Positions 33,136 through 43,784 of a DNA stretch of 64,000 bases are shown here, in pieces. Position numbers and translations under genes: made by a program. Positions within the stretch are counted from its first letter, which is position 1; the number at the start of each line of letters is the position of its first letter. The notes under the pieces are model-generated. The model was not told the origin of the DNA. It saw only the letters and a list, made by a program, of their open reading frames with translations, and did not search any database. The DNA is from Solea solea (lineage: Eukaryota > Chordata > Actinopteri > Pleuronectiformes > Soleidae). The stretch covers positions 434,001 through 498,000 of the forward strand of contig NC_081153.1 of NCBI RefSeq assembly GCF_958295425.1, written 5' to 3'.

Positions 33136-33730
33136 AGGCGACATAGAATGCTTGTATCACACATATATGTTAGTTATGGAGGTCTACTTACATATATTAA
33201 CTTGTTTTCATGATTAAAAACCTCCTAATCGCTGCAAACGAGCCGATCAAAATATCTCCTCACTGACGCTCTCGTCAGCCGCGCTGTTTCAGACCAAACA
33301 GTTGCTGTGATTGGCCAGCCAACGAGAGCTTTCCTACTGTCCTGTGATTGGCCAGGTACCTGGAAGTGACGTAATAGATAGGCCAGCGCTCAGATACACA
33401 GCTCCCCCTCTGGCACGGTGGATGCTCTGCATCTCAGCAGCTACAACGAGACTAGTTCTTCTTCTTCTTCTGCGGTTGAATGTACGCAACCGGATGTGCC
33501 CGGACTAGTGCCCGCACCGGGAGGCGCTACGGTGGTGAGGATTTCTGATGACGACATCAAATTAAGGAAGTGTCGATCCGCTTCGCAGAGCCCAGGAAAA
33601 CAATACAACACTAATTTCTCAGCAGTGGCTGAACTGTTTGTTCTGAAACTTTAGGGTTTCATAAACGAGGTAATGACGCAGATACACACACAAACGCAGC
33701 GTTAATTGGAGCTTCCGGTCTATGTCACCT
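33136..33730 (+). mobile_element. 595-bp MITE, TTAA-flanked (piggyBac-like), copy 1
   Basis: The left end is TTAA|AGGCGACATAGA and the right end is TCTATGTCACCT|TCAA, so the termini are inverted (AGGYGACATAGA). The interior is CpG-containing and carries a 78-codon frame at 33418-33654. An almost exact copy of identical length lies inverted at 39242-39836. The TTAA target preference suggests piggyBac-type mobilisation, which is inference. No transposase is present. Confidence 0.75.
33418..33654 (+). CDS. Small frame carried by the MITE (hypothetical)
   Basis: The 78-codon frame starts MDALHLSSYNETSSSSSS and continues VECTQPDVPGLVPAPGGATV, ending AVAELFVLKL. The copy in the inverted MITE (39318-39554) is open and differs at one residue (N versus I near the end). 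It has no recognisable domain. Conservation could simply reflect recent duplication of the whole MITE. It could be a fossil first exon of the parental autonomous transposon. Low confidence that it is translated. Confidence 0.25.
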   Translation: MDALHLSSYNETSSSSSSAVECTQPDVPGLVPAPGGATVVRISDDDIKLRKCRSASQSPGKQYNTNFSAVAELFVLKL

Positions 33731-33868
33731 TCAATATTTTTATATTTAACCCAATTAATGATTTTGAGTTAACGTCACTCGTACTGTACTGCCATTATCT
33801 GAGTTGCCTAAACACAGTTATATTCAGCTATAACACCTTAAAATTAATTAGCTACTTTACTTTTTTAA

Positions 33869-34037
33869 AGCGGACATAGACCGGAAGCTCCAATTAACGC
33901 TGCGTTTGTGTGTGTATCTGCGTCATCACCTCGTTTATGAAACCCTAAAGTTTCAGAACAAAAATTTAAGCCACTGCTGAGAAAATGGGTTTTATTGTTT
34001 TATTGTGGGCACTAGTCCGGGCGTACATTCAACCCCA
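33869..34037 (-). mobile_element. Third, partial copy of the MITE
   Basis: It starts after TTAA with AGCGGACATAGACCGGAAGC and continues CTCCAATTAACGCTGCGTTT through GTTTCATAAACG-type sequence, losing similarity near 34037. It lies in inverted orientation about 140 bp from copy 1. Its TTAA flank supports TTAA as the insertion target. Confidence 0.7.
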
Positions 34038-34439
34038 AACCCCTCGCAAAGATATCTACACATTTAAGTGCTTGTGTGAGGATACACTAGCACTAAATGT
34101 ACAAACTCTGCTGTACATAGAACATGGTTTCGTATAAGGCACCTTATGTTGAATATTTCAAACTTAAGAAAAAAAAGAAAAAAATTGTCATGTAAAAAGT
34201 CGTGTAAGTGTTGAGCATAGATAGAAAGGAAAATAAACAATAATAAGAGAGACACAGTACTCTGAGCAGTCAAATTATTATATCTGTTATTAACAAAATA
34301 AGTGTGAAAAAAATAGCACAATCTTGATTCTTAGGTGCTCTCTATTTCTCCATCTGGAACAGTCTGGAGTCTTATGGCTCTGTAGCGGTCAAAGTGATGT
34401 GTTTAGAGAGTGCACAGCACCAATCTTATTCAAATTTAG

Positions 34440-34705
34440 TAATTCTCACTAATTTCAAGTCATGGTCAGTCCTTTGAAGAGTCCGGTAGAATTCTGGTTT
34501 TCACATAGGCCATGGCTTCTCCCGGAGCCGTGCTGGGAAGAGAAGTCTGTATTTATTACCGTCTCGTCCACGAATTAGTCGTCTCACCTCGCTGAAAGCG
34601 GACCTTGCAGATCGCAGTTTTCTATCAATTGCTGAGGCTGTGGCACATTCCTCACTCACTGGTATACCTCTAAGATTTAATGGTAGATGTGAGTGCATGA
34701 GCAAA
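34440..34705 (-). pseudogene. L1-type ORF1 C-terminal domain fragment
   Basis: The minus-strand frame reads DRKLRSARSAFSEVRRLIRG, then RDGNKYRLLFPARLR, continuing with AYVKTRILPDSSKD after a break. This is the C-terminal domain of an L1 ORF1 protein. A related fragment in the opposite orientation lies at 35690-35835. Confidence 0.6.
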
Positions 34706-35663
34706 GCAGCTCTGTCTCACGCAGTGGGGGCACCACCGGGCTTCTGAAATGGTGAGCTGCTCCTGGCATCACTTCAATATCAGGTCAATGCACGGAGTGA
34801 ACAGAGCATTAACCCTTGGCATGATGGCAATGGATCCATCTCCAACAATTGAGTTCTTCTATAACATTCCAGTGCTTTTGTTGTTGTTTTCCGTCAATCA
34901 GCTGCGCGTCACAGAGGAAACACATGGCTACTTTACATCAGGCTTGTTAGGCTTGATAGTGCGCATGTGTCGCAGCGTATGCAGCCTGTTTCAGTCGCTC
35001 CTGCTTACTTTAACTTTGTTTTCAACTTTTCCTTTCTTTCTTGTTCTTACTTTTTTTTTGTTTTAACTTTAGTTACTTATTAAGCCACATTCTCTCTAAA
35101 CATGCTTTTGTGGAGAGTTTTTGTTGTTCTGTTCATGGTGGAATGGCTCTTTTTTTACTCTGCCACTCGACTGTCGCTCAGCATCACTGCATTGTTTACT
35201 CCCGAGATCAGCTGATTAGAGCTGAAGCCGGCTGGCTACGGAGGACATTTATGCGGAACTTTGGAGGAAAACACACCGGGGATGCAGAGGGAAAGGATCG
35301 CTACGGCAGAGGAGAGGAGCAAAACATCGGAGACTTATGGAGAGGAAGACTTACAAGCCGTGTCTCCCATCTCTCATAATGGGCAATGTGAGATCACTGG
35401 GGAATAAGATGGACAAGCTTACAGCGCTAACCTGGAGTCATCAGGAATACTGGGAGTGTAGCTTGATGATTTTCTCGGAGTCATGGCTACACACTGATGT
35501 TCCTGACCACAATGTTTCCACCGAGGGTTTCCACACTGTCCGGGCTGACAGGGACTGCACTAAGAGCGGTAAGCGTAAAGGAGGTGGGCTTGCTGTTTTT
35601 GTGAACAGGTGATGCAATCCTGGTCACAACACCGTGAAAGACCGCATCTGCAGCCCGGATATT

Positions 35664-35866
35664 GAACAACAGTTCAATAGAAAACTGCAATCTGCAAGGT
35701 CCGCTTTCAGCGAGGTGAGATGACTACTTCGTGGACGAGACGGTAATAAATACAGTCTTCTCTTCCCAGCTCCGGATCACATATAATGGAACTGAGAAAC
35801 GGTTTCAAAACCCGGGAGAAGCCATGGCCTACGGAGACCCACAGCTAACAAGCTGTGGGTCTCCGT
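35664..35866 (+). mobile_element. L1 ORF1-CTD fragment and hairpin inserted in the Rex1-like EN
   Basis: The reading frame of the EN (SPDIE at 35650-35663) is interrupted and resumes at about 35860 with RPYY-PREFSHAIVVAA. The insert encodes FNRKLQSARSAFSEV, then FPAPDHI-like sequence with TYNGTEKRF and PGEAMAYGDP, an L1 ORF1 C-terminal fragment. It ends in a perfect 16-bp inverted repeat with a 4-nt loop (arms 35831-35846 and 35851-35866, ACGGAGACCCACAGCT). Confidence 0.65.
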
Positions 35867-36189
35867 TCTCCGTCCTTATTATTCACCCCGTGAATTCTCA
35901 CATGCTATTGTAGTGGCTGCTAACCCAACGTCGGCATGTGACGTCATCCACTCTACTATAGCTGGACTACAGACTGCACACCCGAGTGCTCTCATTATAA
36001 TCTCGGGTGACTTCAACCATGTCTCCATTTAAAAAACACTCCCGAAATTCACCCAGTTTGTGACCTGTAATACCAGAGAGGAGAAGACCCTGGACCTGCT
36101 GTATGCTAATGTAAAGAACAAATACACCTCCAGGTCCCTTCCCCTGCTGGGAAGATCAGATCACAACTTGTTGCTTCTCACCCCCTGCT

Positions 36190-36526
36190 AAATTCCGAAT
36201 AACAACCCCCCCACCACACACACACACACGCACGCACACACACACACACACACTATCTGTGCAATATTTAACTGTTGCTTTTTTCATATTGTTAGCTTAC
36301 AGATTTCTATCCTGTTTTTTACACTACTTTTATATGTATTTATATATATACACACTTATTTATGTATTTTGTTTTCTTAAGTCATAGTATATAGTAATCT
36401 ACCTCAAAATTCAATGCTGTGGTGTTGGTTTATCCGGTTGCCAAGCAACGAAATTTCGTTGCCAGTTTTCACTCCTGTGTTTTCTGTGCAATGACAATAA
36501 AGGAAGTCTAAGTCTAAGTCTAAGCC
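36190..36526 (+). mobile_element. 5'-truncated LINE 3' tail inserted in the Rex1-like LINE
   Basis: The EN end (LLTPC) is broken at about 36190 and coding resumes at 36527 (PLVKRLPVTTKTVRTW). The insert has a (CA)n run at about 36213-36252 and ends GTGCAATGACAATAAAGGAA followed by (GTCTAA)n. Candidate short target duplication: CTAA/TAAG at the borders. Confidence 0.65.
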
Positions 36527-36530
36527 TCTG

Positions 36531-37136
36531 GTGAAGAGGCTGCCTGTGACCACAAAGACTGTGAGGACATGGTCAGATGACTGCTATGAGGCACTGCAGG
36601 GCTGTTTCGAGGTGATTGACTGGAATGTACTCTGTGAGCCACATGGAGAGGATATTGATGGGCTTACTGAGTGCATTACAGACTACATCAATTTCTGTGT
36701 GGACAGCATCGTCCCAGCAAGGACAGTGCGCTGTTATCCAAATAACAAGCCATGGGTAACAAAAGACATCAGAGCCATACTCAACCAGAAGAAGAGGGCT
36801 TTCAGAGGTGGCAATAGGGAGGAGCTGAGGGACATTCAGAGGGACCTCAATAACAACATCAAAGAGGCTAAGGATGGCTACAGAAGGAAATTGGAGAGGA
36901 AACTTCACCAGAATGACACAAGGGAGGTCTGGAGTGGTATGAGGATCATCACTGGTTTCAGACCAACTAGCAGTGGAGCTGATGACAGTTTGGCTAGGGC
37001 TAATGAGTTAAATCTATTCTTCAACAGGTTTGACACTGCAGCCCCGGCCCCTGCTGGCTCTACTGTTGACTGTCTCCAGCCACCAACACTTGTGACCCCC
37101 CTTCTCCTCCTGATAGCACCTCATCCAACTTTGTGA
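36531..37136 (+). pseudogene. Rex1-like ORF2, EN-RT spacer
   Basis: The open frame reads RLPVTTKTVRTWSDDCYEAL, then CFEVIDWNVLCEPHGEDID and YPNNKPWVTKDIRAILNQKK. It continues DTREVWSGMRIITGFRPTSS and NELNLFFNRFDTAAPAP. It matches the spacer of the copy at 16400-16760. A frameshift near 37130 separates it from RT. Confidence 0.85.
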
Positions 37137-37457
37137 GCCCCTCGCACCCATCCCCCACTTTTCACACCTCCTCTGGCTCCCATGCCACCTGCCCTCCTCT
37201 AACTTTGGACTCCAACTCCCCCCCACCCTCAATCTGCTTTATGTTAGAAGACAGCTGAGCAAACTCCCTGCTGGTAAGGCAGCAGGCCCCGACGATGTCA
37301 GTCCACGGGTCCTCAGAGCCTGCGCTGGACAGCTCTGTGGAGTGCTTCATCGTGTCTTCAACATGAGCCTGAGCCTCCAGAGAGTTCCTGTGATATAGAA
37401 GACGTCCTGCCCTGTGCCAGTGCCTAAGACGCCACAGCCCACTCTGACTTCCGACCG

Positions 37458-38228
37458 GTGGCACTGACGTCACATATCATGAAGACCCTGGAGAGACTCG
37501 TCCTGGAGCAGCTCAGGTCGCATTTGGAAACCCTCCAGTTCGCCTACCATCCCCGGATTGGAGTTGAGGATGCCCTCATCTACCTGCTGACTTGTGCTTA
37601 CGCCCACCTGGACAAGCCGGGGAGCAGTGTGAGGGTCACCTTCCTCGACTTCTCCAGTGCTTTCAATACCATCAGGCCTGCTCTACTGGGTGACAAGCTG
37701 ACGGCGATGCTGGTGGATCCCCCCCTTGTGTCCTGGATTGTGGACTACCTCACTGGCCGACCACAGTATGTGCGCTTGCGGCACTGTGTGTCAGATGCAG
37801 TGGTCAGCAACACAGGGGCCCCACAAGGGACTGTCCTCTCTCCTTTCCTCTTCACCCTTTACACCACGGACTTCAGCTACCAGACAGAGTGTTGCCAGTT
37901 TGAGAAGTTTTCTGATGACTCTGCTGTAGTTGGATGTATCAGCAAGGGTGAGTACAGGGCTGTGGTGGACAACATTGTCACATGGTGTGACCTGACCCAC
38001 CTCCAGCTCAACACAACAAAAACCAAAGAGCTGGTGGTGGATCTGAGGAGAGCCAGGACACCAGTGACCCCAGTTTCCATCCTGGGGCATAATGTGGACA
38101 TTGTTGATCACTACAAATATGTGGGGGTGTTCATTGACAATAAACTGGACTGGACTAAGAACACTGAAGTCCTATACAAGAAGGGACAGAGCCTCCTCTA
38201 TTTTCTGAGGAGGCTCCGCATCTGCTGA
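37458..38228 (+). pseudogene. Rex1-like reverse transcriptase domain
   Basis: The 256-codon frame has RT blocks in order: ALTSHIMKTLERLVLEQL, LQFAYHPRIGVEDALIYLL and RVTFLDFSSAFNTIRPALL (motif A, first catalytic Asp). Then follow GAPQGTVLSPFLFTLYTTDF (motif B) and KFSDDSAVVGCISKG (motif C, SDD rather than ADD). After these come TWCDLTHLQLNTTKTKELVV and YKYVGVFIDNKLDWT. The catalytic Asp pair is intact. The upstream fingers (37240-37457) are frameshifted (KAAGPDDVSPRVLRACAGQL) and the C-terminus continues in another frame at 38231-38536. Confidence 0.88.
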
Positions 38229-38843
38229 GAATGTTTTATGAGTCTGTGGTATCTAGTGCTATTCTGTTTGCTGTTGTGTGCTGGGGCAGCAGGCTGAGAG
38301 TGGCAGACTCAATAAGCTCATCAGAAAGGCCAGTGACTTGTGGGGGTGGAGCTGGAGGAAGGTTGCTGTCGAAGGTGCGGGCGATACTGCAGCATGGCTC
38401 TCACCCTCTCCACAACACTCTGGTTAAACAGAGGAGCACCTTCAGCGAGAGACTAATTGCTCCTCCATGCACCACTGAGCATCACAGGAAGTCATTCCTG
38501 CCTGTGGCCATTAAACTGTACAACTCCTCCCTCTGATGATTGGACTCCTATGGTTGTCAATAAAACAAAACACACTAAACAAACTATACTCATCCTCACT
38601 TTTTGATAACTATTTGTATATTGTATATATTTCCAGATTCTCTACTTTATTATTGTAGTATTGTTTTTTATGTAATATTTTACTTACTAATTTCCACCTT
38701 ATTGCCTATTTTACTGTTTTTATATCCATATCTTATGCCTTGTTTCCACTGCTGTGTTTCTATTTCTTTGCATGGAGCATCTGGAACAAAAACAATTTCC
38801 CCCCGGGGATTAATAAAGTATTCTGATTCTGATTACTGTTACT

Positions 38844-39241
38844 GCTACTTCGAGGAGCTGCGTGTATTTTCACCATTGAATGAAGATGGACAAGGAAAAA
38901 CACATTGCAGAAGAACTAAATCGCTTATTTGATATCATAGCAGCAGAAACCAAGGGTAGTTTGATTTGTGGGGGAGATTTGAATTATTATTATTAAAAAC
39001 TGTCATTTGGATACAACGAGCCACAAAAAGAACAACATGCATATGACAAGATTCATAAATACATCTGGAGCAGATGATAGATGTATGGAGGAAACTACAC
39101 CCAGCTTACTCGCATGTTAAGTCCACTCAAGGATTGATCACATTTTCATGAATATAGAAAGGAATGTATAATAGGGGGTGCGGACGTGTCATATCACAAC
39201 CCACTACAAAGAATACTTTCTGTCATTATTCTGCTTCTTGA
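38844..39241. other. Spacer between Rex1-like LINE and inverted MITE
   Basis: The AT-rich sequence shows no supported gene. A short frame (about 38880-38990) reading MDKEKHIAEELNRLFDII, then AAETKGSLICGGDLN, resembles an AP-endonuclease fragment ('GGDFN'-like) from another LINE, but it is too short to classify. Confidence 0.35.
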
Positions 39242-39836
39242 AGGTGACATAGACCGGAAGCTCCAATTAACGCTGCGTTTTTGTGTGTATCTGCGTAATT
39301 ACCTCGTTTATGAAACCCTAAAGTTTCAGAACAAACAGTTCAGCCACTGCTGAGAAAATAGTGTTGTATTGTTTTCCTGGGCTCTGCGAAGCGGATCGAC
39401 ACTTCCTTAATTTGATGTCGTCATCAGAAATCCTCACCACCGTAGCGCCTCCCGGTGCGGGCACTAGTCCGGGCACATCCGGTTGCGTACATTCAACCGC
39501 AGAAGAAGAAGAAGAACTAGTCTCGTTGTAGCTGCTGAGATGCAGAGCATCCACCGTGCCAGAGGGGGAGCTGTGTATCTGAGCGCTGGCCTATCTATTA
39601 CGTCACTTCCAGGTACCTGGCCAATCACAGGACAGTAGGAAAGCTCTCGTTGGCTGGCCAATCACAGCAACTGTTTGGTCTGAAGCAGCGCGGCTGACGA
39701 GAGCGTCAGCGAGGAGATATTTTGATCGGCTCGTTTGCAGCGATTAGGAGGTTTTTAATCATGAAAACAAGTTAATATATGTAAGTAGACCTCCATAACT
39801 AACATATATGTGTGATACAAGCATTCTATGTCGCCT
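39242..39836 (-). mobile_element. 595-bp MITE, copy 2 (inverted relative to copy 1)
   Basis: It is the reverse complement of 33136-33730, with the same length and very few differences. In element orientation the flanks are TTAA on the left (39837-39840) and TCAA on the right (TTGA at 39238-39241), the same pair of flanks as copy 1. It carries the same 78-codon frame (39318-39554, minus). Confidence 0.8.
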
Positions 39837-39844
39837 TTAAAGGT

Positions 39845-42800
39845 GAATAATTTCTACTTTCTTTCATTTTTCAGCTTCTTAAATGTGAATATTTTCGACT
39901 TTTGGGTTCAATTACAGGTAAACACAATGTATCACTTTGTTTGGGGCTCAATTCTTCCTGACTGTCAAGACACAGCCTCAGACGCTGAAGCCCTCGACCT
40001 CATCAGTCACAAAGTTCTGAAAAGAAAAAGGTTAAATTATTTATCAAAACTAACCCTATCATATTATAGTGATTACATGTAAAATAATTACATCAAATGA
40101 CCTGTGTGATCATCCGTTTTAGATGAAGTATAAAATCCATAATTTGTATTAGTAGTTTATGATTTCACTTTCACTAAACTCAGTACAACTTATACTTCAT
40201 ATACTAGTAGTATGGAGTACTTTTACTGTATATATTTTGGAGGAATATAGGGTCAAAGTTCACTTTTTGCAACAAATAATAGGGTAATCATTTTTGATGA
40301 TGTATAAAATCCTTATTTTGTATCAGTAGTTTATGATTTTACTTTCACTGTACTCAGTACCTCTTGTACTTCATATGCTAGTAATATGAAGTACTTTACT
40401 TTTGGAGTAACCTGGACTCCCTTCACTTGTTTTTCGTCAATTTTACTTAAACTGCCAAAACCAAGCAGTCTTATTTCTGGTTTTCAAAATAAAGTCCTAT
40501 CGGAAGTGATTACAACATACTGAAATATAAATGGTCATTTTATATGTCAATTTAATTTATTATATGACAATTATATCACATTATAGTGATTACATGTAAA
40601 ATAATTGTTGAATATTTTTTAGATTCTGTCATGTTTCAGCTTCTTAAATGTGAATATTTTCTAGTTTGTAATTTTTCAGCTTCTTAAATGTAAATATTTT
40701 CTAGTTTCTGTAATTTTTCACCTAATTGAATGTGAATATTTTTCTAGTTTGTCATTTTTCAGCTTCTTAAATGTGAATTTTTCTAGTTTCTGTAATTTTT
40801 CAGCTTCTTAAATGTGAATATTTTCTAGTTTCTGTCATTTTTCAGCTTCTTAAATGTGAATATTTTCAAGTTTCCGTCATTTTTCAGCTTCTTAAATGTG
40901 AATATTTTCTAGTTTCTGTCATTTTTCAGCTAATTAATGTGAATATTTTTCTAGTTTCTGTCATTTTTCAGCTTCTTTAATGTGAATATTTTCAAGTTTC
41001 TGTAATTTTTCAGCTTCTTAAATGTGAATATTTTCTAGTTTCTGTAATTTTTCAGGTAATTGAATGTGAATATTTTTCTAGTTTCTGTCATTTTTCAGCT
41101 TCTTAAATGTGAATATTTTCTGGTTTCTGTCATTTTTCAGCTTCTTAAATGTGAATATTTTCTAGTTTCTGTCATTTTTCAGCTTCTTAAATGTGAATAT
41201 TTTCAAGTTTCTGTCATTTTTCAGCTTCTTAAATGTGAATATTTTCTAGTTTCTGTCATTTTTCAGCTTCTTAAATGTGAATATTTTTTACTGTATATAT
41301 TTTGGAGGAATATAGGGTCAAAGTTCACTTTTTGCAACAAATAATAGGGTAATCATTTTTGATGATGTATAAAATCCTTATTTTGTATCAGTAGTTTATG
41401 ATTTTACTTTCACTGTACTCAGTACCTCTTGTACTTCATATGCTAGTAATATGAAGTACTTTACTTTTGGAGTAACCTGGACTCCCTTCACTTGTTTTTC
41501 GTCAATTTTACTTAAACTGCCAAAACCAAGCAGTCTTATTTCTGGTTTTCAAAATAAAGTCCTATCGGAAGTGATTACAACATACTGAAATATAAATGGT
41601 CATTTTATATGTCAATTTAATTTATTATATGACAATTATATCACATTATAGTGATTACATGTAAAATAATTGTTGAATATTTTTTAGATTCTGTCATGTT
41701 TCAGCTTCTTAAATGTGAATATTTTCTAGTTTGTAATTTTTCAGCTTCTTAAATGTAAATATTTTCTAGTTTCTGTAATTTTTCACCTAATTGAATGTGA
41801 ATATTTTTCTAGTTTGTCATTTTTCAGCTTCTTAAATGTGAATTTTTCTAGTTTCTGTAATTTTTCAGCTTCTTAAATGTGAATATTTTCTAGTTTCTGT
41901 AATTTTTCACCTAATTGAATGTGAATATTTTTCTAGTTTCTGTCATTTTCAGCTTCTTAAATGTGAATATTTTCAAGTTTCTGTCATTTTTCAGCTTCTT
42001 AAATGTGAATATTTTCTAGTTTCTGTCATTTTTCAGGTAATTGAATGTGAATATTTTTCTAGTTTCTGTCATTTTTCAGCTTCTTAAATGTGAATATTTT
42101 CTAGTTTCTGTCATTTTTCAGGTAATTGAATGTGAATATTTTTCTAGTTTCTGTCATTTTTCAGCTTCTTAAATGTGAATATTTTCTGGTTTCTGTCATT
42201 TTTCAGCTTCTTAAATGTGAATATTTTCTAGTTTCTGTCATTTTTCAGCTTCTTAAATGTGAATATTTTCAAGTTTCTGTCATTTTTCAGCTTCTTAAAT
42301 GTGAATATTTTCTAGTTTCTGTCATTTTTCAGCTTCTTAAATGTGAATATTTTTTCAAGTTTCTGTCATTTTTCAGCTTCTTAAATGTGAATATTTTCTA
42401 GTTTCTGTCATTTTTCAGGTAATTGAATGTGAATATTTTTCTAGTTTCTGTCATTTTTCAGCTTCTTAAATGTGAATATTTTCTGGTTTCTGTCATTTTT
42501 CAGCTTCTTAAATGTGAATATTTTCTAGTTTCTGTCATTTTTCAGCTTCTTAAATGTGAATATTTTCAAGTTTCTGTCATTTTTCAGCTTCTTAAATGTG
42601 AATATTTTCTAGTTTCTGTCATTTTTCAGCTTCTTAAATGTGAATATTTTCAAGTTTCCGTCATTTTTCAGCTTCTTAAATGTGAATATTTTCTAGTTTC
42701 TGTCATTTTTCAGCTAATTAATGTGAATATTTTTCTAGTTTCTGTCATTTTTCAGCTTCTTTAATGTGAATATTTTCAAGTTTCTGTAATTTTTCAGCTT

Positions 42801-43170
42801 CTTAAATGTGAATATTTTCTAGTTTCTGTCATTTTTCAGGTAATTGAATGTGAATATTTTTCTAGTTTCTGTCATTTTTCAGCTTCTTAAATGTGAATAT
42901 TTTTGACTTTCGGTTGCAATTACAGGTAAACACAATGTGTCACACTGTTTGGGGCTCAATTCATCCTGACGGTCAAGACGCTGAAGCCCTCGACCTCATC
43001 AACTATCAGTCACAATGTATTGATTATATATTAATTATATATCAAAACTAACCCTGACCCTATCATATTATAGTGATTACATGTAAAATAATTACATCAA
43101 ATTAAGAATAAAGATGTATTGTATGACCTGTGTAATCATCCGTTTTAATTATAACATTCATTCATATATT
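39845..43170. repeat. Satellite/minisatellite array (42-bp unit with higher-order repeats)
   Basis: The basic unit is 42 bp: TTTCTGTCATTTTTCAGCTT followed by CTTAAATGTGAATATTTTCT and AG. Blocks of it occupy about 40610-41290 and 41690-42905. A 1065-bp unit (40231-41295) is repeated in tandem from 41296. Within the second block a 297-bp multimer recurs (42126 and 42423). The edges 39845-40130 and 42875-43145 are copies of one another (CAATTACAGGTAAACACAAT, then GAAGCCCTCGACCTCATCA). Because 42 is divisible by 3, in-frame repeats give long artificial ORFs (FLVSVIFQLLKCEY)n at 41060, 42126 and 42423; I do not call these genes. Confidence 0.9.
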
Positions 43171-43175
43171 AGTAG

Positions 43176-43784
43176 TGTAACCCACACTCTCTGCCACGGC
43201 CACTCCGCCCGCCGTTACTCTGCGTTGTGTTTAGGTGTTAATGTTGCCGGCGAGGGGAAGTGTGTCTCCCGAAAGAATCACGGGAGGCTGAGAAGTCGAT
43301 CGTTAATGGTGACGAGACCGTTTATTATTCGTAGCACCACCACAGTAACCACGACAGCCTGTAGAATTAACAGCGTACATTGAACGCAACAGTACAGTAC
43401 ACAGGGCACGTCAACATCAGCTAGCGCCCGGGAACATAATTAGCAACCACAAAACAAAACACACAGAGCTTGCTCAGGATAACGTAATTAAAATATATCG
43501 TCCCGTATCACACTACTACAACACAGAGAACGTAAAATCTCCCTCGCAGAGTTTAAGCAGCATTCCCCACAAAAGAACAATAAAGTTTAAGGAGCAACAT
43601 TCCACCATGACCTACCTGTAGAATTAACAGCGTACATTGAACGCAACACGGCGTCTCCTGCGTAACGCACGTCAATTCTACGGGCAGTGGGAATAGACAA
43701 ATAAGATAAAAAAAAGAAATAATTAAATATTTAGTACTCTGTACATAACAGTGCACAACAGCGCAACACATACACCATGTTACA
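43176..43784. mobile_element. Solo LTR (609 bp) inserted in the satellite
   Basis: It starts TGTAACCCACACTCTCTGCC and ends ACACCATGTTACA, giving TG...CA ends with inverted TGTAAC/GTTACA. The 4-bp repeat GTAG flanks it (43172-43175 and 43785-43788). The empty site is preserved in the paralogous satellite unit at 40206-40230 (ACTAGTAGTATGGAGTACTT), which confirms both borders. Internally, TGTAGAATTAACAGCGTACA occurs twice (about 43361 and 43617). The TTTATTATTC near 43320 suggests a minus-strand transcript orientation (AATAAA on the minus strand). Confidence 0.8.

Larger units (their letters stand above)
34940..38843 (+). mobile_element. Rex1-like (CR1/L2-group) LINE, long copy with two insertions
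   Basis: The 5' UTR begins near 34940. EN is at 35376-35630 (SLIMGNVRSLGNKMDKLTAL, then FSESWLHTDVP, in which the usual Thr of the ETW motif is Ser) and resumes at 35860-36190. The EN-RT spacer is at 36531-37136, RT at 37458-38228 and the C-terminus at 38231-38536. The 3' UTR ends in GGGGATTAATAAAGTATTCTG plus an (ATTCTG) tail. It is the better of the two copies, but it is interrupted at 35664 and 36190 and has frameshifts. Confidence 0.85.

Noticed and set aside
33136..39836. Composite transposon moved by the two MITEs
   Set aside because: The enclosed Rex1-like LINE has its own 3' tail and later insertions, and no duplication surrounds the whole interval; kept only as a question under findings.
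41060..42764. Repetitive proteins (FLVSVIFQLLKCEY)n
   Set aside because: The 42-bp satellite unit is a multiple of three and free of stops in one frame. There is no start context or splice support beyond the repeat itself.
39845..43170. CRISPR-like array
   Set aside because: The 42-bp units are contiguous tandem copies without unique spacers, in a vertebrate genome; it is a minisatellite.
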